The notes under the pieces were generated by a model. It ran no database searches. It saw nothing but the letters and a program-made list of their open reading frames with translations, and had not been told where the DNA came from. The position numbers and the translations under genes are program-made. Shown here piece after piece: positions 36,729 through 48,165 of a stretch of 64,000 bases of DNA (position 1 is its first letter; the number at the start of each line of letters is the position of its first letter). Origin of the DNA: Syncephalis fuscata (Eukaryota > Zoopagomycota > Zoopagomycetes > Zoopagales > Piptocephalidaceae); the NCBI GenBank assembly GCA_025786725.1, contig JAHLTZ010000003.1:434001-498000 (forward strand). Direction: 5' to 3'.

Positions 36729-39557
36729 TATATCTGCGTTTTAATGTATTGCTTCAATGACATTCGTATACTGATATCGTGTTCACGCTGCTATGCCAAT
36801 GTGGTTAAATATATATATTGTGCTATTGAATAAATTGCTATGATCACATGTGAACATTCATAAAAATAATAGCATTAATTGCTAATAATAAATAACTATT
36901 ACAAAAATATGAATAATAAACACTTGTTGATTGTAGGCATATGCTTAATAGCATATACTACTAATGCTGTATCGATAAAAATATATTACATAGCGTTTAA
37001 ATTCTATCATTAGCTACATTTGCTATAAAATGCTAACACAATAAAGATAATATTGTTTAGTTTTATTTTTGAGACTAAAGCTGTAACAACATAAAAAAGG
37101 TAATACTAAAATAGTATTAATATACCATTTTCAACTGTACTATACAAAGTTCAGTATAAAATAATATGTTAGTTAGATGTCAGTTCATTTTATAATAATA
37201 TTCCATTATTTATCTAATCAACAGCAATATGAATAATAAAAAATACTGTTTGAGTGTTGAAAAGTAAAGGCTGCTAGTATAACAATGCTAGTATGATACT
37301 ATCCGGGTATATACTAATTATATCATATTTAAATCAAAATTATTTGTTTATTGCTACAAGTTTGCATAGTTGAATAGGCACAGCTGAGTGCAGGCCTATT
37401 GCTAATATAGCGGTCCCATTGATTGAAGAACAAATAAGCCGAAATATCGGCCGAGAATCGATATATAAATGGACTGGTCGGCAGTTGCAAAATGGTCTTG
37501 CTTTTTATCAACGATATACCTAAAATGTATTCAACTGACATCCCAATTACGCTAAAAATCCTAATTCTTTGCTGGCAAGAAATCTTTATATTTATAAATA
37601 TATACAGAAATACCATTTAGTTAACATATAGGCCAACAATAAAAAACTTTACTTACCGGCTATTAGTATTGAATTGTTGGCACACGCGTTGAATAGTAGG
37701 TAATTAGCGTATAGTCGATAATATACAGTCTCACCTACGATCTATTAATGTAGGTTATTGGATAAAACAATAGATAGCATATAATTAACGCATAGCTAAT
37801 TATTATGTTTCGTCACTTACAAGCTAATGACGTTATTAAATATACAAATTACATAGGATGCAATTGGCGTATAGTCAATTAATACACACTACCACTTACG
37901 TTCTACCAATATCAAATTGTTGATACACATAGTACATAGTATATAATTAGTGTATATTTAATTAATACACACAAAATAATTATATAATTAGTATATAGCT
38001 AATTAATATATAATCTTACTTACCAGCTATTTATATCAAATTTTGATAAATGAAATAATATGCAATTAGTCGACTATTTAGCTACTTTTATTCTAGTTCG
38101 CCTCCTATTAAAATCGATTTAGCATACTAGTAAATATCTAGCTTGTATAATTATTATAATCACGGCATACCACGGCGGGCTAGAACAGGCTTGGCATCCT
38201 ATACCGGGCTATTAATGCACAAAACTGCTATTTTTTACATATATATTATGGTGCTCAAGTTAGCCATAAATATTGGAATCATAGCAGTATACTGATTGGT
38301 TCATGTGTACATTTAGTCCAACAACAAGATTATTGTTGCAGAAAACGCATTTTTGATGCTGTGTACAATATATTTATACAAGCCTATTGTTTACGATTGA
38401 TTGCCAGCATTAATGCTGCATGTTGTGTTTATACATTTTTGAAAGTAAAGCATTCTATTTGGTCATTGGCAGCATCCGATAGTTCATCATATCATGTCCA
38501 ATATTTTTTAGAAACAGGCATTAAAATCTAGAAATACTCAACCATAGGTATAAGGAAATTACAATGGCCTATAGCCATTTTGGACACATTACACCAATAC
38601 ACAATACATTTACTCATGACTATAGTATCAAGCGTGTATTTGATCATAGGCTACCGCCGACCAAATGTTACTTGGCCTTTGGATCAATAAAACTGGATCA
38701 AATATTGAATTTATTAATTTATATACATCACAGTACTTTTATTGACTTTGGATGTGTAGGCAATACGTTGTAAGTAAGCTTATACACTAAGCAATACTCA
38801 AAATATATATAAAAAGCATATATCCATATGCTATAGTTCCTGGTATGTCTTAATTATACATTAAATAACAAACAACAGCCATCAGCAGCTATGCCTATAC
38901 ACTAATCTGTCGACTGTATTTTGCCAACATCTATTCTCATTTCAACTTTTATGCAATGGCACATGTACACTAGTAACTAGACTATAGATGGTTTTCCCAG
39001 TTCAGCATTACATCGCTATTTTAATAGACATGTTATATTTGCTACATTGAAATAAAGCACTTGTATTTTAATGATATTGATATAAAGCATTATACCTTGC
39101 CGCAATTCTCATTGTATTAGATTTTATATGTAGTGTGAAAGTTTTTATTAATTAATTGAATGAGTATGTATTACGCCTGTATGAGAATTGAAAGCTATTT
39201 TATTTTCTAGTAAAAACAAAGACTGCTCTAAATAAATATTTATATACTTTTACAAACTGGATAAAAGTAATAATACATTTATATTATACTTGCCTCTCTC
39301 GACTGGTTTGCCCGCTTGTGACTGGCATTTGTTTGCTTAATTGAAGTGCGACACGCTTCGAATATTTATTTTTAACTTTGGTATAGCTATTTTCATTATA
39401 GAATAACTTAGTAAGTTACAATTTCTAAAGCTGAAGCTGTAATAATGGTTTTGTTTTAATAATAATAGCGATTAATAATATTATAGCTTGAACAATCATT
39501 TGCGATACATATAACGTTTATTCAAATTTCTATAGCATGCTTATGTCTATACTTGGA
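36729..39557. other. 2.8-kb intergenic region, HMG-CoA lyase to Tyr11
   Basis: The largest gene-free stretch. Very AT-rich, with a degenerate tandem-repeat block (listed) and no ORF resembling a protein. Confidence 0.5.
37651..38110. repeat. Degenerate tandem repeat, ~80-bp unit
   Basis: Units start near ACTTAC or ACCTAC at 37651, 37732, 37815, 37894 and 38018. Shared parts include CTA-TATCAAATTGTTGATA-like and ATAATTAGTGTATAGCTAATTAATA-like segments. The last interval is longer and has extra TATAATTAG copies. The plus-strand GTATA/CTAATTA runs make it locally palindromic. Confidence 0.65.
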
Positions 39558-41888
39558 CTAATGATGCTTTTGAAGCATAAAAAGTCGAAGTGCTTGACGC
39601 AATCGTTGATTGAAGCCATGTAGCATGGGACGTAGTTCATCTACTACTTGCACGGCCCAGCCTTGTCCATAGCGAAGTGCATCAGACGCTGTGCGTAGAA
39701 TATCATCCTGTCGCGCTAATAACGAGGCAGGTGATATGTAATTTTGTAATCGATTGACAGCGCCAATTGTGTTGCCTAAACGAGCCTCCACTTGTCGTAC
39801 ATGCTTTTTATTCAATCCGTTCATTACGATGTAGTTATCGGATAGTGGTCGAGGCGTTTTAATTTGAACCAATTCGGGCGTTCTACTAGTCAGTCGTGTT
39901 AGCCAGGTCGACTTTTTATCAAGTACTGTTGCCTTATAAACGGCATTCAGATATTGGCGTTCATTTTCATTGCCATTAGTAACAAAATCTGGCCAGTCAG
40001 ATGTATTTAAAGAATCATTTGAAAGTGGACTCAAAGCACTATTATCTTGCGTACTATCATCTGTGCTATTAACGGCCACTACATAGACGGATTTAGTAGG
40101 CAATGCCCATTTTACATTGGTTTTAGCAGCACCACTATTGTTGAATGGATGTTTAGCAGTACTATCGCTATTAGTACTATTGCTGCTATTGTTGTAATGC
40201 TCATTTTGCCAAGAATCTCTTAATATGCGCAGTATGCGCGGATCCTTATCGTCAAAAATCAATGATTCTTGCAGAGTGCTATTACCAGTTGAGGCAGAAG
40301 TCACCATTGTTTGTTGTATTACCTTACGGACTGATGAATTTGGCACATAGTCAATATAGCGATAGCATAGACCGGGTCCTTCAGTGTTGAGCGCATCGGA
40401 ATTCAACACGTTAAACGGCTCAACGGTTGAGTTAAGATGGCGTGGCTCGTAAGAATCGTCGACAAAGCCGCTAAAGTCGTTAAGATTTTTTATGCTACGT
40501 TTCTGCCATTGCCACCAAATCATGTCAACGTAGGCATGATGAACCCAAAAGATTGGATCGGACGAGCTGGCCATTGATGTGAATGAGCCGCCAATGCCCG
40601 CATGGATGGCACCGTGGGGCGGGCCTTCAAGCGTGGAACGTAACTCGTCATATGTTTTTGACGAAACGATAATAGCATCAATAGCCTCAGGCGAGTAAAA
40701 AGCACCAAGACTATTACCTTCATCGTAGCTACGTGTAACGCAAGTAACACTCGTTGAGTCTTCACCATCGACGTAAAGTGACCCCCAATTGGCAAAATAG
40801 CCGGTAGATAGACAGCCACCGCGCGATTGATCGCCATTACCGCCAAAGAATCGATTGGATAGCACCTCAGAGGCATGTGGTAATTGTGAATCAATGCTCC
40901 ATTTCCAGTATGGCAGTATAACATTTGGATTCTGTTTCCATAACGCTTCTTGGAATGTAGCAAGATAAAGACGGTGCCAAGTAAGAAAATCAGGTAGACC
41001 GTGCGCATTGTTTGCGTACTTTTGATGTACAACAGCAATTTGGTCGTAAAAACTAGGTGAAGGTCCAGCGTGCATACCACGCACAGCATTAACAAAATCG
41101 CGCCATTCTTTAGTTGTAAGCTGGCGTATTTCTTTACGTTCGACAATTTGGCCGTTACATGGTCGCTTTATGTTTAATAACTCAGTTACTATAGCCTCTG
41201 GCGTAAGTAAAGATATTGTTTCTATAGTAGGTGTAGATGTAGGTGTTGTAACTGCAGCTGTCTTTGTTTCTGTTTCCGTTGTTGGTATAAAACGAGAGGT
41301 AGTTGGTAAACTTTCTATTATTAAAGTCGATTTTACCGTATTTATTAATGATGTTGTTGTTGTTGTTGTTGCTGTTGGTTGAAGTGTTGCTGGTTGCGAG
41401 GTTGGTAATGGCGTTGATAGAAGTGATATAAAATCCGGTTTATCAACTACTGGTTCTAGTATAGTTCTATCAAGATTTTGTAATAATGAATCCAGTAACG
41501 GTTTAGTCGGTGCACCTTTACTATATGAAAATAATAATGGTACATTATCACTTGGTACATCGTCACTTGGTACATCGTCACTTGATAAACCATCCACTTC
41601 AGTATTTGTATCCGATGTAGTATCAGAAGATGAATCCACCGACTCTTCTAACGATTCAGTCTCATCTTCAGGCGGATCAGAAGATAATAATTCATTATCT
41701 TGTTGACGTTCTAGCGTCAAATGTTGATAGATTCGATGGCTATGCAATATGGGATCTATTTTTAAATTTGCAACGGTCACATCCGGTACCACCACAGCAT
41801 TGACTACAAATGTAATATTTGCTAGTAAAAGCAATATTGATAATTTACAAAAATCATATTCGGACCATAAAGACAACTGCATAAACAA
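39558..41888 (-). CDS. Tyr11: intronless tyrosinase with long N-terminal extension, 776 aa
   Basis: One uninterrupted frame. A hydrophobic leader (LSILLLLANITFVVNAVVV) is followed by ~220 residues rich in Ser, Thr, Asp and Pro, including repeated SSDDVPSDDVPSDNVP, before the catalytic domain. No other copy has this extension. CuA: VVH, AHG, TWHR. CuB: HGAIH and VHHAYVDM, with Gly after the first CuB His. PYWKWS replaces PYWDWS and SSSDP replaces SPNDP. A ~170-residue Ser/Asn/Asp linker precedes the C-terminal domain (KTPRPLSDNYIVMNGLN, NYISPASLL). It is ~10 kb from Tyr10, beyond housekeeping genes, and divergent from RRP12. Probably the oldest or most divergent copy (inferred). Confidence 0.93.
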   Translation of the reverse strand: MFMQLSLWSEYDFCKLSILLLLANITFVVNAVVVPDVTVANLKIDPILHSHRIYQHLTLERQQDNELLSSDPPEDETESLEESVDSSSDTTSDTNTEVDGLSSDDVPSDDVPSDNVPLLFSYSKGAPTKPLLDSLLQNLDRTILEPVVDKPDFISLLSTPLPTSQPATLQPTATTTTTTSLINTVKSTLIIESLPTTSRFIPTTETETKTAAVTTPTSTPTIETISLLTPEAIVTELLNIKRPCNGQIVERKEIRQLTTKEWRDFVNAVRGMHAGPSPSFYDQIAVVHQKYANNAHGLPDFLTWHRLYLATFQEALWKQNPNVILPYWKWSIDSQLPHASEVLSNRFFGGNGDQSRGGCLSTGYFANWGSLYVDGEDSTSVTCVTRSYDEGNSLGAFYSPEAIDAIIVSSKTYDELRSTLEGPPHGAIHAGIGGSFTSMASSSDPIFWVHHAYVDMIWWQWQKRSIKNLNDFSGFVDDSYEPRHLNSTVEPFNVLNSDALNTEGPGLCYRYIDYVPNSSVRKVIQQTMVTSASTGNSTLQESLIFDDKDPRILRILRDSWQNEHYNNSSNSTNSDSTAKHPFNNSGAAKTNVKWALPTKSVYVVAVNSTDDSTQDNSALSPLSNDSLNTSDWPDFVTNGNENERQYLNAVYKATVLDKKSTWLTRLTSRTPELVQIKTPRPLSDNYIVMNGLNKKHVRQVEARLGNTIGAVNRLQNYISPASLLARQDDILRTASDALRYGQGWAVQVVDELRPMLHGFNQRLRQALRLFMLQKHH

Positions 41889-42296
41889 TAATCATCCAAT
41901 GTTTTGTCAGTCAATATCAATGGTAATAATAGTAATAAAAAGATTATGGTTAAACCAACCGATCAACTGACCTTTTTAAAGACCGTAGTATCTGCATTTA
42001 CGATGACGTTGGTTACAGGGGCACTGTTTCTACGTGGTAGTCGAACGAAAGTACAACAAACGCAAACACCATTTGTGCTGCGTTGGCGGGGTGCATCCAT
42101 TTACTAACGATCGGTCTTATTGTCACCTTAGCAACATTACGCGCTTTCACTCTACCAATTTGTTAGTGCAAATTTGACCCAATGGTAAACTTGGGATTTG
42201 AATAATTTTTCTTTTTTTTTTATTAAAATTAAATTATTGTCTCTTTCCCCCTCTCTCTCTTTTACGCTTGCTGCATAATACTATTCAGTCGGTACT
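41889..42296. promoter_or_regulatory. Bidirectional promoter, Tyr11 and RRP12; pyrimidine-rich RRP12 leader
   Basis: 408 bp between divergent starts. On the plus strand 42207-42263 is strongly T/C-rich (TTTCTTTTTTTTTT, CTCTTTCCCCCTCTCTCTC), just before the RRP12 ATG. HAS1 has a similar leader. Confidence 0.5.
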
Positions 42297-45200
42297 ATGG
42301 AGGCATTGTTTAGCAAGATTCGCACGCAGCAGCGCTCTAAATTAGAGAATCAGCAGCAAGCTGCAACTGCTTTGCTAGCAGTGGAGGCAACACTTGATGA
42401 ACAAGGTGGTGACCGCACGCCAGCCGCCTATTTTGCTGTACTTTTTGCACTTTTGGCCGGTCAAACATCGGGCAAAGAGAGTGCAGGACTGCGAGCAGCT
42501 CTTATTTATTTGTTGTCGGCGGTATTTCCTGAGCTACCTACAGCGGTACTGCGCCATAAATACGAAGCAACCGTAACGGCTCTAGGTGAGATTTTTGTTG
42601 CCGACAAAGATGTTGCACCCGTAATGCGCGCAGCTATCGGCTGTTTGGATGCGGCGCTGGCTGCCCAAGATGCGCATACATGGACACAGCCACTAGCCCG
42701 TCAGGCCTACCAAGCACTATTGATGTCCACAGTCGATGGCCGCCTAAAATACGACGTCGTGCACAGGAGGCAATTGAGCACTTGTTGGCCACGCCACCTC
42801 CACCAGCAACACGCCATCCTGCTTCGGCAGCAACAGCTGAGTTTTGTATACGCGTATTGAATGAATGCGCCAAATCTGATACGCAATCAACGATTCAAGT
42901 ACTTGTACTTGCCAAGATAACGGCCAGTGCTTGGCCTGCCGCCGCTTTACCGCGTCTCTGCGAGCTACTGCTTCATTTGCCAAAGCTTAATAATACATAT
43001 TTGACTGTTGCGGCTCTTGAAGTGTTTGAAACGCTATTCGGACTCGATCAGCAAGAATTGACAGAAACACGACTCGCCGAAGTATTGCAAGCAATTCTAC
43101 AGCTTAAGCCAAATGTTAACGATGTTCAGCTAATGCCAGTCTGGTTACGTGTAGTGTCACTTGGCTTTGGCGCATATGCATTGAGTGATGCTAGTGCTTG
43201 TGCTGATGCACTACCTCAGCTATTCACAATGATATTTCCCAATCTTGAAACAGACCGTCCAGCTATTCTAGCTGCTTCGTCTGTTGCTTTGGCTGAACTT
43301 GTTCAGTCGTGTATTACGCCTGCTACTATACAAACACATCTGGCTGCAATAGATAGAGTTGTAACGATGACTACGACCGGTTTAGGCTATCGGTATCGCA
43401 TTGCTTGGACGGGTGTTCTTACCATTATAGAAACACTATTTGCACGTCTAGGACGTTATGGACTACCAATGATGCAAACGACACTTGAAATGCTAAGCCA
43501 GCTAAGAATGGAGCCAGAATTTGACTGTAAAGATGAATTGGACCAGACAATTGGTGCAGCTGTACGTCATATTGGCATTCAGTCTGTATTGAATGTTCTA
43601 CCCTTGAATCTTGACGAACAAAGCCGTCAGTCAGAAGGCGGACGCGCTTGGCTATTGCCGGTATTGGCCAATTACACAGCCAATACAGAATTAAGCTATT
43701 TTGTCGATACGCTTATTCCAATGGGCGATCATCTTGCACAACGTGCCACTACTTTCCGTGCAGCTGGTCGCGAAATTGAATGGAAAGTCTACACCACACT
43801 TACACATCAGTTATGGCATATTCTACCTGGATTCTTTACACTTCCCACTGATACGTCACAAGTAAGTATTATTAATGAAATAGAATTAGAATTAGAATTA
43901 GAATTAATTTTTAATTTAAATAGTGCTTTAATGATAGTTTAGTTGAAAGACTAGTCGGTGTTATGCAGAATGAACCCGAGTTATTGCCGACTATTTGTAC
44001 GGCACTACAGCTTTTAGTTGAGAAATATCAAACATTTTTGCATATTTGCCGTGAAGCAGAAACAACCGAAGAATTAACGGTTGATGGCGATCTTGTTTAC
44101 GATTTAACACAAGTATCGGTTGAAAACTCGCTAAAAGTTGTATCGAATCAGTCAAAGAAATTGCTAAGCGCTTTATTTACTGTGTATGGCGCAACAGCAG
44201 CAGAATCGCGTGGATATATTCTAAAGGTTATTCAAGTTTACTTGACAATTACTGCTGCAGCCGATGTCAATGCTACTTATCGCAGTGTACACCAAGTATT
44301 ACTTAAAGTTCTCTCTGATCCTAAAGCAGCTGCAGCGGCCAATCTACCTGATGCTGCCACATTATTAGATCTGGCCATTGGTATGCTTGACCAATTGGAC
44401 ATTGATAGTCTACGCGCTTTATTGTCCGTGATTATGTCATGGCTAGGTCGCGGCGATGAGCCTACACTGCAAAAGAAAGCACATCAAATTCTACGACGTG
44501 CTGGTAACTGTCCCAATGGACAGCAATTATGGCAAGAAGGATTCGAGGATATTTGCCAACAACTTATTGCAGCAACGGGCAGCATATCTGCTGCAGCCAA
44601 AAAGGTAAAATTACAAATTAATATAAACATTTACTAAATAGCTTATTTAGGATCGATTACTGGCCTTGAAGGAATTGATGAAACGCCTGCCATCTCATCA
44701 ACTAAATCATGTGCCCACACTACTATCCGAAACAATTCTATGTACGAAAGAAGTCAACGAACGTACACGCGATCTGGCTTATGATCTGCTCGTGACAATG
44801 GGCTACCGTATGAAAGATGGTGGCATGATAACAATGGCCGCTATAGATGATAATGACACCACTACAACTGGTAAATACTAGTTAATAGAGAAAAATAATG
44901 CTATATACTAATAATTGTTGATACCATTTAGCACAAGCCACGTTGACCGAGTACTTCACCATGACTGCAGCTGGCTTGGCCGGTGCTACTCCTCATATGA
45001 TTAGTGCAAGTATTGCAGCACTATCGCGTTTGTTATTCGAATTTAAAGATGACATCTCTCAAGACACAATTGATCAGCTATTGGAAACGGTCCACGTATT
45101 TATTGTGTCGGGCAACCGTGAAGTAGTAAAGTCGGCACTTGGACTGGTTAAAGTTGCCGTTATTACACTTGAAGCACCAAGATTCCAACATCATTTGGAA

Positions 45201-46594
45201 CATTTGATGAATGCACTTTTACGTTGGTCTAATGATCATAAAGGTCATTTCAAGGTCAAAGTACGACATATTATTGAACGATTAGTGCGTAAGTTTGGGT
45301 AAGTTAATTAATGGAATGTAGCTTCAAATGTGTTTATACTAACCAACAAATAGATACGATGCCGTTGAAGCATTAATGCCCGAAAAGGATCGTAAACTTA
45401 TTGTCAATATCAAGAAGCGCCGTCAGCGTGCCAAACGTCGTCGTGAAGCAGAAGCAGAAGGCAACGATGACGACAATGAAGAAGCCAGTACCAATCAAGT
45501 AGGCTATAATGACTAATTAATGAATGAATAGTAACGATAATATTAAATTGAATAATAGACGGCCGGTAATCAGCAACGTAGCAAGGTTGATGCCTATGAA
45601 GATGCACTTTATGGCAGTGAAAGCGATCTTGCTGATACAGACGATGAGGTTGATCAGGATAGACAGGCTCGTCGTACTGCTAACAAGGTAAATCCATCAC
45701 GAGTAAGTATATCATGGTTTATTCTATTTGTATATAGATATGTATGTATAAATGCTTACAATTATATAATATTAGAACGGAAAGTCATGGATTAAAGAGG
45801 ATGAGGATACACCATTGGACTTTTTGGGCGACCAAGTTGTATCTCAAGTTACAGGCAAGTATTTTAGATAATAATGTATTAAACAACAATTATATATTAA
45901 CTAACAATCATAAACATTTATTAGGTTCGGCACCATCTAAACGTAATAACCGACTGGGTCAAGAAAAATCAGCCAAACTGGCACACAAATTTGCCACCTC
46001 CGCCGATGGCCGTATCATGATTGAAGATGGCACTGATCGAGAAGATACGATCGTGCAACCAGGAGCTGGTATCCGAAACAACGATGACGACGATGACGAC
46101 GATAATGACGATAAAAACAGAGGCGAAAACTACTACATGGAGTCGAAGCAATCACGGGAAACTTACACACGCGTTGGTCAACGTATTAAATTTAGCAATC
46201 GTGGTATTCGTGCTGAAGCTTTCGGTAACGATAGCGATGGTGAAGGCGAAGGGACTTCAGCATCAAAAACAAGCCTGGGCAAGAAAGGTCCACGACGAGC
46301 TATGAATGGCCAGGGAGCAGCACCAAAACCATTGATTGGCCAAGCTTACCGATCTAAAAAGGCGAGCGGCGATGTTAAAAAGTCTGGCCGACCTGATCCA
46401 TATGCTTATATTCCATTGAATCCATTAGCACTTAAAAAACGGTAAGTTACTCCACCTTAGCGGTATAAGGACTAGTTTTATACTGTGTTATTAACTTTAT
46501 TAATTTTATTTATTTATATAAATTTAGTGGACCAAGGGCCAAATTGTCCGTCAGTATTACGGGGAAAAAGAGCGGCAAAGTTCATAAGAGATAG
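42297..46594 (+). CDS. RRP12: RRP12, ribosome export and processing HEAT-repeat protein, ~1250 aa
   Basis: Karyopherin-like HEAT-repeat protein for 40S/60S maturation and export. Nine exons: 42297-43861, 43943-44604, 44651-44870, 44932-45298, 45354-45498, 45559-45687, 45776-45854, 45925-46441 and 46528-46594. An N-terminal helical repeat region contains RRRAQEAIEHLL. Family marks further on are RKFGYDAVEALMPEKDRKL and a Lys/Arg run, then acidic low-complexity and a C-terminus ending KKSGKVHKR. Two frame breaks, at about 42743 (GCCTAAA) and 43951 (GACTAG), need one base each; with both added the sum is 1251 codons. The intron after exon 7 begins GC (ACAG|GCAAGT), the only phase-compatible donor. 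Length fits fungal RRP12. Confidence 0.92.
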
Positions 46595-47397
46595 TTACTT
46601 GGCAAAAGGACTTGCGGCTTTTTATTTACCGAATCCGGTAACAATAAATCTTTTTTATCTGTTTCTTAGAGATATGTGTTTCATAAACAATGAGGGGCTG
46701 GCTATAGCCTTACCTCAGCCGTAATAGCTATATGTACATTCATTTACTTATTTATATAGATAGAAGTGAGTAGGTGTATGAATGGTGGTGATAACAACAC
46801 TGAGTGGACAGATGTGACGGCTTTTGACCTTGGCCTCGATATAGATGTGCAAGATTCCACGCTTACAGGTAAGCTGTCGTCATTATACAACAGTAGAAAT
46901 CAACGATACTTGTATAAATATAGCATACATACATTTACAGCTAAATAATAGTATACTATTATTTAATTACACTTTTATATTTGATAATACCCAATTAAAC
47001 TATTTATTCTTTTAAGCTGTACTGCCTTTGATAACGCTCGATATTAATCATAAATTGCACTAATAACGAGGTAAGCACGTGTTCTATCAAATGATACTAT
47101 TGTTGCCATTATTACGGTTACCAGCATCAACGTCGCTATTACTGCTACTAGTATTCATTACCACTATATACACTGAATATGTAGTATAATTGTCATAGTG
47201 ATGTAGAATAATGCGGTGTATATAAAATGGACCGTATGGTCGTGCTGCCAACGAATAATGTGTGTGGTGAATTGGACATAAAAGGGAAATCAGGAAGGAA
47301 AAGGGGCGAAACACTCACGCACTCATTGCATCTACACACACACACACACGTTGAGCTTTCCTTCCTTCAACACACACACACACAACTTTCTAACTCC

Positions 47398-47428
<31 letters not shown>

Positions 47429-48165
47429 CACGCATACATCCTTCTACACCCACACTCAGACCCAAACTTGCTTACTCTACTACTTCTTTTCACTACTTTG
47501 TGTGCGCGGTGCGTGTGTGTGTGCATTGTCGGCAGATTATCGTATCTCTTACTGGTATACGCGGGTTTGCTCATTTTCGAACTAGGACGACTATTCATCT
47601 AGCGATCGTGTTATTATTACTATTATTATTATTATTGCCATTATTATTGCGGGTCTCAATCTCGCTTTTGCTATTTAGTACTGCGAGTATAGCTACTTGT
47701 GTGGAGTACGGTAAGTGGATGAGCTAGTGAAACGAATCAACACTCTAACTCATAGTAATGGCTATTGTGTTAAATGGATGGTCACCTTGGTGTACACAGG
47801 TATTACATTGCTGCGAGTTCATTATAAAGGTCGGTATATGTATGAATGTGTGTGTATATGTGTGTGCAAGCGTATGTGTAAATGTGTGTACATGTATGCG
47901 CAATATTCGGTGTTTGTATTGGTATATACATATATAGATAGATACCTTGCTAGTTGGAGCTTAGTCAACGATCAGCTGCTAACCAAACGGACTATAGATA
48001 TTGCGCTATATCACCGTAGACAAACTGCGTTCAAGTTGCCGGGTTTCTTATCGCTATCGTTGCCGTCTTTGTTTCGTTTCGTTTCGCTCCTACTTCTGTG
48101 TGCGTGTGCGTGTTAACTTGGCCTAACAGGCCGTTCTTATTTTCAATTATAATTATTAAGCTCCC
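46595..48165 (+). other. Intergenic and probable 5' leader of the LIM-binding gene
   Basis: Noncoding, with a CA microsatellite, pyrimidine-rich runs and GTTTCGTTTCGTTTCG near 48068. The 166-codon ORF over the microsatellite is low complexity and not called. Confidence 0.5.
47333..47425 (+). repeat. Interrupted (CA)n microsatellite
   Basis: CA dinucleotide runs at about 47333-47349, 47370-47384 and 47398-47423. Confidence 0.9.

Noticed and set aside
47227-47727. 166-codon plus-strand ORF with His-Thr runs
   Set aside because: Produced by the CA microsatellite; no domain and no splice partners.
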